A stretch of DNA of 64,000 nt from Mycobacterium sp. ENV421 (GTDB taxonomy: Bacteria > Actinomycetota > Actinomycetes > Mycobacteriales > Mycobacteriaceae). Below are positions 1-9,300 of the stretch, in pieces; positions within the stretch are counted from its first letter, which is position 1, and each line of letters starts with the position of its first letter. Both the position numbers and the translations under genes were made by a program. The notes under the pieces were generated by a model. It searched no databases, was not told the origin of the DNA, and saw only the letters and a list, made by a program, of their open reading frames with translations. The stretch lies in contig NZ_PDHO01000010.1 in NCBI RefSeq assembly GCF_002887815.1, forward strand, positions 124,001-188,000, in the 5' to 3' direction.

Positions 1-3
1 GAG

Positions 4-717
4 TCAGTTCAGCGGACACCGATCAATGGTGCCACCACCAGGGCCGAATGCGGGAATCGGGGTGAGCGCGAACCGGCGGGCCAACAGCGCCACGAGTTCC
101 GGGTGGGCGCCCAGCGGATCGGTCACTCCGTGCGCACCGCAACCGGCCAGCCGGGTGTGGAACACCCCCGGTGCCAGCAGGTAGGAGGCGATGAACACTC
201 GCCGCCCGGCCGCTCGGATCCGGCCCACCAGGTCGGCGACCGTCGGGGCGCCGGTGGCAACGAATCCGAGGTGCACCTCACCCACCAGCTCGCCCAGCAG
301 GGCCGCGGCCCGCACCAGTTCGCGCCGGGCCGCCGGATCGGAGGACCCCGCGGCCGCCATCACAACTGCGTCACCGGGTGTCCAGCCCACCTGGAGCAGC
401 CTGCTGCGCATGATCGCGGCCAGCACCGGGTCGGGTCCCAGCGCCGCGGTGATGGTGACGCACGCGTGTCCGCTCTCCGCGATCCGCGCCGGCAGGTCGG
501 TGTTGACGTGGTAGCCCGACGCCAGGAACGCCGGCACCACGATCGCAGGCCTGGTCGACTCGGCCAGCAGCTCGCGGGGATTGGGACCGAGGACATCGAC
601 GAACGCGGTACGCACCGGGCCCACGTGCTCGGCGACGGCCGACGCGATCTCGGTGACGGTGGCCAGCCCCTGCGGACTTCGGGTGCCGTGGGCGACCAGG
701 ATCAGCTCGGGTGTCAC
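4..717 (-). CDS. CbiX-type sirohydrochlorin chelatase
   Basis: 237 aa with a GTG start. CbiX-family enzymes insert a metal into sirohydrochlorin; in this setting the likely product is siroheme, the cofactor of NirB encoded upstream. The N-terminal strand followed by VAHGTRS carries the His expected as metal ligand or catalytic base. The chain has two similar halves, the second beginning near GDAVVMAAAGSSD, as expected for a two-domain CbiX. The start overlaps the stop of the preceding HemD-like gene in a GTGA, so the two are translationally coupled at the end of the nitrate operon. It matches my memory of M. tuberculosis Rv0259c. The metal (Fe or Co) cannot be read from sequence, but siroheme-dependent neighbours favour iron. 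Confidence 0.85.
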   Translation of the reverse strand: MTPELILVAHGTRSPQGLATVTEIASAVAEHVGPVRTAFVDVLGPNPRELLAESTRPAIVVPAFLASGYHVNTDLPARIAESGHACVTITAALGPDPVLAAIMRSRLLQVGWTPGDAVVMAAAGSSDPAARRELVRAAALLGELVGEVHLGFVATGAPTVADLVGRIRAAGRRVFIASYLLAPGVFHTRLAGCGAHGVTDPLGAHPELVALLARRFALTPIPAFGPGGGTIDRCPLN

Positions 718-1859
718 CTCGCCTCCACGTCCACGGCGAGCCGGTAGCCGCGTTTCACCACGGTCTGGACCACCCGCGGGGCGGCCAGCGCCGAACGCAG
801 CCGCGCCATCGCGGTCTCCACCGCGTGGGTGTCGCCGCCACCGCCGGGCAGTTCGGCGAGCAACTCCTCGCGGGACACCACCAGACCGGGTGCCACCAGC
901 AGCCGCCGTAACAGCGCCATCCCGGCCGGCGGCAGCACCTTGAGCTGGCCGTCCACCTCGACGCTGGCGCTACGCACGCTGATTCGGTGCCCTCCTGCAC
1001 TGTATTGCTGTGCCAGGCATGGCAATTCATCGGTGATGAGCCGCGCCAGCGCGCCGAGGCGATAGCGCTGCGGGGAGCGCGGCTCGATACCCAGCCGGGC
1101 CAGTGGGGTCGCGGTCACCGGACCGACACAGAACACCGCGACGTTGTTGCGCAGCGCGGTGATCAGACAGTCCAGTGCGCCAATGGCTTTCGCGCGCTCC
1201 AGCAGAGACGCGACGGCGGGCGCGCTGGTGAAACTCACCGCGTCGACGTCGGAATTGACGATCATTCCGATCAGCTGGTCGATGCGCCGGGTGTCGTCGG
1301 GCTGTTCCCAGCGATACACCGGCACCTTCACCACCTGGGCGCCGGCCCGGGTCAGCGCATCGCAGATGTCGGTGTCGGGCTCCCATTCGCTTGCCGCGCC
1401 GTGCAACTGCACCGCGATCCGCAGCTGGTCCACCCCTTCGGAGAGAAGCCGCTCCAGCACCTCGACCGACGACTCCGACTCCGGGCTCCACTCTTCACAC
1501 AGTCCGGCCTGCCGCACGGCGCCGCGCGCCTTGGGCCCGCGGGCCAGGATGCGCGTCGATCCCAGTGCGGCGAGCAGACCGTCGTGAACGTCCCAGCCGT
1601 GGGCGGCCTCGACCCAGCCCCGGAAGCCGATCCCGGTGGTCACGACGACCAGATCGGGCGGTTCGGCGATGAGATGCTCGGTCACCCGGTGCAATTCGAC
1701 GTCGTCGACCAGCGGCACGATCCGGATCGTCGGGGCATGCACCACCGCGGCACCGCGCCGCTCCAGCAGCGTGATGAACTCTTCGGCCCGGCGCGCGGCG
1801 GTCACCCCGACGGTGAAACCGGCCAGCGGGTCAGCGACTTCTGATCTCGACGAATCCAT
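714..1859 (-). CDS. HemD-like uroporphyrinogen-III synthase fused to a winged-helix DNA-binding domain
   Basis: 381 aa. Residues about 10-255 form a HemD (uroporphyrinogen-III synthase) domain: FTVGVTAARR at the start, VVVTTGIGFRGW and VDAVSFTSAPAVASLL in the expected places. Residues about 275-375 form an OmpR-type winged helix with the signature spacing of ISVRSASVEVDG, LLRRLLVAPGLVVSREELL and VVQTVVKRGYRL. The ATG at 1859 was chosen because residues upstream of it are nirD read in another frame; the resulting length equals my memory of Rv0260c. It overlaps nirD by 29 bp and the chelatase by 4 bp. It could make the siroheme precursor, sense tetrapyrrole or nitrogen state and bind DNA, or do both. 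There is no receiver domain, so it is not a normal response regulator. Confidence 0.85.
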   Translation of the reverse strand: MDSSRSEVADPLAGFTVGVTAARRAEEFITLLERRGAAVVHAPTIRIVPLVDDVELHRVTEHLIAEPPDLVVVTTGIGFRGWVEAAHGWDVHDGLLAALGSTRILARGPKARGAVRQAGLCEEWSPESESSVEVLERLLSEGVDQLRIAVQLHGAASEWEPDTDICDALTRAGAQVVKVPVYRWEQPDDTRRIDQLIGMIVNSDVDAVSFTSAPAVASLLERAKAIGALDCLITALRNNVAVFCVGPVTATPLARLGIEPRSPQRYRLGALARLITDELPCLAQQYSAGGHRISVRSASVEVDGQLKVLPPAGMALLRRLLVAPGLVVSREELLAELPGGGGDTHAVETAMARLRSALAAPRVVQTVVKRGYRLAVDVEAR

Positions 1860-2196
1860 CGACCACCCTGACGTCGTAGACCGGCAGTGCGTATGACTCG
1901 TCGTCGAGGCAGCGACCGTCGACCAGGGAGAACACCTGCTTGAGCAGCGGTGAGGCCACCGTCGGCTCACCGCGCCGGTCCCCGACCAGGCCACGCGACA
2001 TGACCGCGGCACGGCCGAACGGGTCGATGTTGCCGACCGCGGCCAGCGTGCCGTCGGCCAGCAAGAACAATGCCGCCTGCTCACCGCCGGGCAGCAACAC
2101 CGCGACGCCGCGCCCGGCCAGCAGCGCGCTACGCGGGCAGGCGGGCGTCCACACATCGAGGTCGAGCCCCAGGCGGGTATCTGCAAGAACTGTCAT
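1831..2196 (-). CDS. nirD: Nitrite reductase small subunit
   Basis: 121 aa NirD, the small subunit of assimilatory NADH-dependent nitrite reductase, reducing nitrite to ammonium together with NirB in the cytoplasm. The fold is Rieske-like, but the Cys-X-His and Cys-X2-His cluster ligands of true Rieske proteins are absent (the loop reads GNIDPFGRAAV), as is usual for short NirD proteins. A GGAGG ribosome site lies about 10 nt before the ATG. It follows nirB by 48 bp and overlaps the HemD-like gene by 29 bp, so all are co-expressed. Confidence 0.9.
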   Translation of the reverse strand: MTVLADTRLGLDLDVWTPACPRSALLAGRGVAVLLPGGEQAALFLLADGTLAAVGNIDPFGRAAVMSRGLVGDRRGEPTVASPLLKQVFSLVDGRCLDDESYALPVYDVRVVDGFVEIRSR

Positions 2197-2244
2197 CGTG
2201 TCAAGCCTCCAAGACCTTGATAGAGGGGTCGTGTTTCGCCGCTG

Positions 2245-4767
2245 TTACGCGCGGCTTTCCGCCGCGTTGACGCTGCCGGGCATACCGAGCAGCAACGGCA
2301 CCTTGCGCGGGCCGCTCTCGTCGAACGCGACCGTCGGGTCCGCCTCGTCGGGGGCGTTGACGAACGACACGAAGCGAGCCAGTTTTTCCTGGTCGTTCAA
2401 CACGCCCGCCCATTCGTCGGAGTAGCCATCAACGTGGCGCCCCATCGCGTCGTCGAGGTCCGCGGCGATCCCCAACGAATCCGCACACACCACGTCCCGG
2501 ATGTGATCGAGCCCGCCGTCGATGGTCTCCTGCCACACCGCGGTGCGCTGCAATCGGTCTGCGGTACGGATGTAGAACATCAGGTATCGGTCGATGTAAC
2601 GGACCAGGGAATCGGAATCGAGGTCACCGGCCAGTAGCTGCGCGTGCTTGGGGTTGGCGCCGCCATTGCCACCGACATAGAGGTTCCACCCCTTCTCGGT
2701 GGCGATCACCCCGACGTCCTTGCCGCGGGCCTCAGCGCATTCGCGTTGGCAGCCCGACACCCCCATCTTGATCTTGTGCGGCGAACGCAGCCCCCGATAC
2801 CGCAATTCGAGCGCCACGGCCATCGCGACCGAGTCCTGAACGCCGTAGCGGCACCAGGACGACCCGACGCAGCTCTTCACCGTGCGCAGCGATTTGCCGT
2901 ACGCGTGACCGGATTCCATCCCCGCGTCGACCAACCGCTTCCAGATCTGCGGCAGCTGCTCGACGCGGGCACCGAACAGGTCGATGCGCTGCCCGCCGGT
3001 GATCTTGGTGTACAGGCCGAAATCCTGTGCCACCTGGGCGATCACCATCAGCTGCTCGGGTGTGACCTCACCGCCGGGCAGCCGCGGCACCACCGAATAC
3101 GTACCGTTGCGCTGAATATTGGCCAGGAAATGGTCGTTGGTGTCCTGCAATGCGGCCGTCTCGTCGTCGAGGATGTGATCCGACGACGTGGACGCCAGGA
3201 TCGACGCGACCACCGGCTTGCAGATGTCACAGCCGGTACCGGTCCCATACCCGGCGATCAGCGCCGAGAAGGTTCGGATACCGGTCGATGCGACGATCTG
3301 GAACAGCTCCGCGCGGGACTGCGCGAAGTGCTCGCACAGCGCCTTCGACATCGCCACACCCTGCGATTCGAGGAGCCGCTTGAGCATCGGAATACAACTG
3401 CCGCAGGACGTTCCGGCGGCGGTCGCGCATTTGATCGCCGGCACGTCATGGGCGCCGTCCGCGATGGCGCCGCAGATGCTGTGTTTGGACACCGCGTTGC
3501 ACGAGCAGATCTGCGCGTCGTCGGGCAGCGCGCCGACCCCGACCTCGGCTCCGGCCGGCGAGATCAACGTCGCCGGGTCGGCCGGAAGCGGACGGCCCAC
3601 CAACGGCCGCAGCGTTGAGTAGGCGCTCGCGTCGCCGACCAGGATGCCACCCAGCAGGGTCGACACATCATCGGAGACAACGAGTTTGGCGTAGGTCTGG
3701 TTGACGGCGTCGTTGAGGACGACCTCCAGCGCGCCCGGTGTGCTGGCATGCGCGTCACCGAAGCTCGCGACGTCGACGCCGAGCAGCTTGAGCTTGGTGG
3801 ACAGATCGGCACCCGGGAACTCGGCGGTACCGCCGACCAGCCGGTCGGCCACCACCTCGGCCATCGTATAGCCGGGCGCGACCAGGCCGTAACAGCGGCC
3901 GTCGACCGCGGCCACCTCACCGATGGCGTACACCCGGGGATCGCCGGTGGCGCAACTGATGTCGGTCAGCACTCCGCCACGCTCGGCGATCGGCAGACCA
4001 CAGTCCCGGGCCAACTCGTCACGTGGGCGCACGCCGGCAGAGAAGACCAGCACCGCGGCGTCGAGCTGTTCGCCGTTGGACAGTGACACCGTGATGCCGT
4101 CACCGGTGTCGACGATGTCGGTGGACGCCACGTCGGTGTGCACGACGATGCCGAGGTCGGTGATCAGCCGGTTCAGCAGCGCCCCGCCACCGTCGTCGAC
4201 CTGAATGGGCATCAGCCGCGGGGACCGTTCCAGCACATGCGGAGTCAGCCCCAGCATGCGCAGCGCGTTGGCCGCTTCCAGCCCGAGCAGGCCGCCGCCG
4301 ACGACGATGCCGGTTGCTCCGGGCCGGGTCGCCGATGCGGCCGTGCGGATCGCATCGAGGTCTTCGAGCGTCCGGTAGACGAAGCACCGGTCCAGATCGC
4401 TGCCGGGGATGGGCGGCACGAAGGGATACGAGCCGGTGGCCAACACCACCGCGTCGTAGCCGATGCGCTCCCCCGTCGAGGTGACGACCTCGCGGGCGTC
4501 CCGGTCGATCGCAGCGGCCGGTTGACCGACCCGCAGGTCGACCAATGTGTCTCCGGCATAGTCATTTCCGGACAGCGCCAGGCTGGCACGGTCCCAGCCG
4601 TCGATGTAGGAGGACAACCCGACCCGGTCGTAGGCCGCGGTCGGCTCCTCACAGAGCACCACCACCTGCCAGCTTCCGTCGCGATCGCGGTCCCGCAGTG
4701 CCTCGACGAACCGGTGGCCGACCATGCCGTGCCCGATGACCACGACGGTCCGGCCGGGGGCGGTCAT
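2245..4767 (-). CDS. nirB: Nitrite reductase large subunit
   Basis: 840 aa assimilatory nitrite reductase catalytic subunit. Domains in order: FAD/NAD(P)H pyridine-nucleotide oxidoreductase (about 5-300, with VVVIGHGMVGHRF and VVGGGLLGLEAANALR), a linker, BFD-like 2Fe-2S segments (ICSCNAVSK and GTSCGSC, with a second Cys pair in GCDICKP), then the siroheme/4Fe-4S nitrite reductase module. Siroheme-cluster cysteines are seen in SCVGSSWC and in GCQREC. The start at 4767 is an ATGA overlap with the narK stop; a longer reading frame upstream is only narK sequence out of frame. It needs siroheme, which the two genes downstream of nirD probably help provide. Confidence 0.95.
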   Translation of the reverse strand: MTAPGRTVVVIGHGMVGHRFVEALRDRDRDGSWQVVVLCEEPTAAYDRVGLSSYIDGWDRASLALSGNDYAGDTLVDLRVGQPAAAIDRDAREVVTSTGERIGYDAVVLATGSYPFVPPIPGSDLDRCFVYRTLEDLDAIRTAASATRPGATGIVVGGGLLGLEAANALRMLGLTPHVLERSPRLMPIQVDDGGGALLNRLITDLGIVVHTDVASTDIVDTGDGITVSLSNGEQLDAAVLVFSAGVRPRDELARDCGLPIAERGGVLTDISCATGDPRVYAIGEVAAVDGRCYGLVAPGYTMAEVVADRLVGGTAEFPGADLSTKLKLLGVDVASFGDAHASTPGALEVVLNDAVNQTYAKLVVSDDVSTLLGGILVGDASAYSTLRPLVGRPLPADPATLISPAGAEVGVGALPDDAQICSCNAVSKHSICGAIADGAHDVPAIKCATAAGTSCGSCIPMLKRLLESQGVAMSKALCEHFAQSRAELFQIVASTGIRTFSALIAGYGTGTGCDICKPVVASILASTSSDHILDDETAALQDTNDHFLANIQRNGTYSVVPRLPGGEVTPEQLMVIAQVAQDFGLYTKITGGQRIDLFGARVEQLPQIWKRLVDAGMESGHAYGKSLRTVKSCVGSSWCRYGVQDSVAMAVALELRYRGLRSPHKIKMGVSGCQRECAEARGKDVGVIATEKGWNLYVGGNGGANPKHAQLLAGDLDSDSLVRYIDRYLMFYIRTADRLQRTAVWQETIDGGLDHIRDVVCADSLGIAADLDDAMGRHVDGYSDEWAGVLNDQEKLARFVSFVNAPDEADPTVAFDESGPRKVPLLLGMPGSVNAAESRA

Positions 4768-6218
4768 GCGGCGGCGGCGGCGCTGCTGACCGCGGGGGTG
4801 TCGGTTTCGAGGACGCCGGCCGTCTTTGGCCTCCGCACGTAGGCCGCCCAGGTGATCGCGGCGCACAGGATGTAGAAGCCGAGGAACACCCAGAAGGCCA
4901 TGGTGGCGGATTTCGCCGGGGACAGGTAGGACGCCCGCAGAGCGATGTTGACTCCGACCCCTCCGAGACCTCCGATCGCGCCGGCGATCCCGATCAGCGC
5001 ACCCGACATCCGCAGTGACCACGCGCTGCGTTCCGGTGCACCGAGCTGGTTCATGCCACGGGACTTGGCCTCGAAGATCGACGGGATCATCTTGTAGACC
5101 GAGCCGTTTCCCATGCCGGACAGGATGAACAGCGCGATGAATCCCGCGATGAACGCGGCCATCGTGGCACCGGTCGCGGGTCCCGGGGCCGCGTCGTCGA
5201 TCTCACCGGCGGCGACCAACCAGCCGGCGGCCGCGATCATGGCGTAGAACGTGTAGAGCGTGACCTTGCCACCGCCGAAGCGATCCGACAACCAGCCGCC
5301 CAGTGGGCGCGACAGGGAGCCGAGAACCGGTCCGATGAAAGCGATCTGGGCAGCGTGCAGGGAGGCCTGCGCGGTCATCGCCGGGGTGACGGGGCCGCCG
5401 TGCGCCAGTCCGGCCAGGAAGTTGATCTGCAGCACCTGGCCGAACGCGAAGCCGAATCCGATGAACGATCCGAATGTGCCGATGTAGAGCAGTGAGATCA
5501 GCCACGAATCACGATGCGCCAGAACATCTATCAGCGATCGGGCGTCGCTGCGTTGGTTGGTCAGGTTGTTCATGAAGAACGATGCGCCGACCGCCGCCGC
5601 CGCGATCAACACCAGGTAGGTGGCGCAGACCAGATGTGGCGATCGATTGCCGACGGTCGCGATGACCAGCAGCCCGACGAGCTGGATGACGGCAACACCG
5701 ATGTTGCCACCGCCGGCGTTGAGGCCGAGCGCCCAGCCCTTGTATCGCTGTGGGTAGAAGGCGTTGATGTTCGTCATCGAGGAGGCGAAGTTGCCGCCAC
5801 CCAACCCGGCGAAGGCGGCCACCACCAGGAACGCGGTGTACGACGTACCCGGGTGCGCCATGAAATACAGCGTCAGCGCCGTCGGGATCAGCAGCGCCAG
5901 GGCCGAGAAGATCGTCCAGTTACGACCCCCGAAGTGGGCGGTGGCGAACGTATAGGGGATCCGCAGGACCGCACCCACCAGTGTGGGCACCGCCACCAGG
6001 AAAAACTTGCCTGCCGCATCGATGTGGTAGACGTTCTGCGGCATGAACAACACCATCACCGACCAGATCGACCACACCGAGAATCCGACATGTTCGGCGA
6101 AGATCGACCAAATCAGGTTGCGGCGTGCGATTTTCGAGCCGCCATCATTCCAGGCCTCGACGTCTTCGGCGTCCCAGTCGTCGATGTCGTAGCCACTGCG
6201 AGTGGAGGAATTCTGCAT
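4764..6218 (-). CDS. narK: NarK-type nitrate/nitrite transporter (MFS)
   Basis: 484 aa, about 12 transmembrane helices, NNP family of the major facilitator superfamily in the inner membrane. The two nitrate-signature regions are visible: GLGGGNFASSMTNINAF in the first half and SGMGNGSVYKMIP in the second. The acidic N-terminus (GYDIDDWDAEDVEAW) is typical of actinobacterial NarK. I chose the ATG at 6218, with GAGG just upstream, over a 20-residue longer version whose added residues are basic and not helix-like. It overlaps nirB by 4 bp, so import and nitrite reduction are coupled. It may carry nitrate in, nitrite out, or exchange them. Confidence 0.92.
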   Translation of the reverse strand: MQNSSTRSGYDIDDWDAEDVEAWNDGGSKIARRNLIWSIFAEHVGFSVWSIWSVMVLFMPQNVYHIDAAGKFFLVAVPTLVGAVLRIPYTFATAHFGGRNWTIFSALALLIPTALTLYFMAHPGTSYTAFLVVAAFAGLGGGNFASSMTNINAFYPQRYKGWALGLNAGGGNIGVAVIQLVGLLVIATVGNRSPHLVCATYLVLIAAAAVGASFFMNNLTNQRSDARSLIDVLAHRDSWLISLLYIGTFGSFIGFGFAFGQVLQINFLAGLAHGGPVTPAMTAQASLHAAQIAFIGPVLGSLSRPLGGWLSDRFGGGKVTLYTFYAMIAAAGWLVAAGEIDDAAPGPATGATMAAFIAGFIALFILSGMGNGSVYKMIPSIFEAKSRGMNQLGAPERSAWSLRMSGALIGIAGAIGGLGGVGVNIALRASYLSPAKSATMAFWVFLGFYILCAAITWAAYVRRPKTAGVLETDTPAVSSAAAAA

Positions 6219-6240
6219 GCCCTCACGGTAGGAATTCTTT

Positions 6241-6278
6241 GTTGCGCCTTCGCACCTGCGCGGTGATCCGGATGTCAC
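6241..6278 (-). promoter_or_regulatory. Candidate GlnR box upstream of narK-nirBD
   Basis: Read on the minus strand, four 5-mers stand exactly 6 nt apart: GTGAC, ATCAC, GGTGC, GCAAC. This fits the actinobacterial GlnR pattern of alternating GTnAC and GAAAC elements at 11-bp phase, with three of four keeping the AC core. It lies 22 bp before the narK ATG, where the nitrogen regulator GlnR would be expected to activate nitrate assimilation. The match is partial. Confidence 0.45.
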
Positions 6279-6313
6279 AACTCGCTCACTTTCCCGGCGG
6301 CGCCGCGGTGAGG

Positions 6314-9300
6314 TCAGTACACGTCGCGCAGATAGCGCTTGGTGGCGACGAGTTCGCGCTTGTAATCGTGGGCTGCTTCGGCATCCAGGCGGCCGTGGGT
6401 GGCGATGATCGTGCTCAGCGCCGCGTCCACGCCGGTGGCCATGCCGTTGGCGTCACCGCACACGTACAGATGCGCCCCGTCCTGTAGCCAACCCCACAGC
6501 AGCGCCCCGTTGTCAATCATCCTGTTCTGCACGTAGATTCGGTTGGCCTGGTCACGCGAGAACGCGAGGTCGAGCCTGCTGAGAAAACCGTCGGAGACCA
6601 TCTCGGTGAGATCGTCACGGTAATAGAAGTTCTCGGCCCGGTGCTGATCGCCGAAGAACAACCAGTTGCGCCCGGTGTGGCCGAGCGCCCGGCGCTCCTG
6701 CAGGAACCCGCGGAACGGCGCGATGCCGGTGCCGGCACCGATCATCACGATCGGGGCGCACCGGTCCTGCGGCGGGCGGAAATGCGGTGAGCGCTGCAGG
6801 AAGATCGGAGTGGCCGTGTCAGCCGCCCGGTCGGCAAGGTAGGTCGAACACACTCCCCCGCGCCGAGCGCCGTCCGGTCCGGCGTAGCGCACCACCGACA
6901 CGGTCAGTTGCACCTCGTGCGGGCTGATGAGCGGGCTCGACGAGATCGAGTAGAACCGCGGCGTCAACCGCACCAGCGCGTCCTGCCACTGCCGCGCGTC
7001 AGCCCGCGTTCCGAACGCGCGGATGGCGTCGATTCCGTTGCGTCCCAAGCGCCATGACTCCAGGTCGGCCAATGCCGACCGGAGGTGCTTGACCACCGCC
7101 TTGTCGGTGGCGGTGTCGGAGAGGAATGTCACCAGGTTCGGCGTCAGCCGGCAGATGTCGTAGCTGGTGGTCAGCGCCTCGCGCAGTGAGCACTGCGCCC
7201 CGTCGACCTCGACGATGTCGTCACCGGACAAGCCGGTGACGGACAGCCATTCCGCCACGTCGTTGGCATCGTTGACGGGCAGCACTCCCAGTGAGTCGCC
7301 CACCGAGTAGCCGACGTCGTGCTCGGAGATGTCGAAGCTGAATTCCCGGACCTCTTTGGCCGCCGAACGGGGCGTGAGCCGGAGATTGCGGCTGAGCTTC
7401 GCATGGATGGGATTGGCCCGGGTGAACCGCTTCGGCGCGGATACTGTCGGGATGTACTGCACCGCAGCAGGATTGACGAGCGTGACGATGCGCCGGATCC
7501 AGGCGTCGACGGTGTCGTCGTCGTGGATCTCGGTCTCGCAGCGGGCGAGAAGTCGGCGGCCACCGAGTTCGGCCAGCCGGGCGTCCAGCGCACGAGCGTG
7601 TCCGCAGAACTGGGCGTAGGAGCGGTCGCCGATGCCCAGGACGGCGAATTCCAGCCCGTCCAAGTCGGGCACTTCCGGTGCGCCGAGTCGGTCCCAGAAG
7701 TCTGCACCGTTGTCCGGCGGGCCGCCGTCACCGTACGTGCTCGTCACGACGAATACCTTCCGGACGCCGGCCAGCCGTCCCGGGTCGACGTCGGCCATGG
7801 CCGCCAGTTCGGCGTCAATGCCCTGTGCCGCACACTCATCCACCAGCCGGGTGGCGAGGTCCTCGGCGTTGCCGGTCTGCGAGGCCCATAGCACCACCGG
7901 TCCGGTGCCCGCCAGGTGCGTTCGGTCAGGCTGCGCCTGAACCGGGGGCGCACCAACAGGCTGCAGGCGTACCGCGCACACCTTCAGTTCCGGCTGCAAC
8001 GACTGCGGATCGACAGCATCGGTGGTCACTGCGTTGACCGTGACGTCGTCGCCGTGTTCGTCGTTCCAGTGGAACGGCGCGAAGCAGTTTCCCGGCCGGA
8101 CCCGGTCGGTGACGACGGCGGGCAGTACCGCACGGCCCCGCCTCGACGACACCTCCACAGGTTGGCCGTCGAGAATGTCGAGAGCGGCGGCGTCGGCGGG
8201 ATGGACCTCGACGAAGGGGCCGCTGTCGAGACGGGTGAGCCTGTCCACCCGCCCGGTCTTGGTCATGGTGTGCCACTGGTGCGGCAGCCGGCCGGTGTTG
8301 AGCAGCAACGGGAATGCCTCGTCGGGGCATTCGTGCGGTTCGAGGTGCGGCCGGGTGTGGAAGACGGCGCGGCCGGTCGGGGTTGGGAAGGTCAGCACCC
8401 TGTCGGCGCGGTAGCGGATCGGGTGCCGGTCGTCGGTGTCGCCCGGCGGGCTCGGCCATTGCACCGGCGTTTCCCGCAGCCGCTGATAGCTGACGCCCCG
8501 GATGTCATAGCCGGTCTGGGGATTGGCGAAGCCGCGGATCTCGTCGAAGATCTGTTCACTGGACTGGTAGCCGAAGTGCGCACCGAATCCCATCGCCGCG
8601 GCGACCTGGCAGATCAGTTTCCAGTCGGGTCTGGCCTGGCCCGCCGGCGAGACGCATTGCCGGACAAGACTGAGAGTGCGTTCGGAGTTGACCATCACGG
8701 CGTCGGATTCGGCCCACAGCGCCGCGGGCAACACCACGTCGGCGTAGCGGTTGGTCGCGGTGTCGGCGTAGGCATCCTGGGTGACGACGAGTTCGGCGGC
8801 CCGCAGACCGTCGATCACGGCGGCGCGGTTGGGGACGCTGGCCACCGGGTTGGTGCAGATGATCCAGCAGGCCTTGATGTCACCGGCGGCCATCCGCTCG
8901 AACATGTCGATGGTCCCGCGGTTCACCTCGGCGCGGATCGTCGCGGGGTCGAGACCCCACATCGCCTCGACGAATGACCTGTCCTCGGCGGAGGCCACCG
9001 AGCGCTGACCGGGCAATCCCGGCCCCATGTAGCCCATTTCGCGGCCGCCCATCGCGTTGGGCTGACCGGTCAGTGACAGCGGACCGCTGCCGGGGCGGCA
9101 GATCGCGCCGGTGGCCAGATGCAGGTTGCAGATCGCGTTGGTGTTCGCTGTTCCGTGGGTGCTCTGGTTGAGCCCCATGGTCCACAGTGACATCCACTCA
9201 CCGGCTTGAGCGATCATCGTTGCCGCACAGTGGATGTCGGCTTCGGACAGGCCGGTGAGGTCGGCAACCCTGTTCGGCGGATAGTCGGCCAGGAATTCGG

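Noticed and set aside
4768..5022. N-terminal extension of nirB
   Set aside because: The added 85 residues are narK read in another frame; the ATGA overlap gives the normal NirB start.
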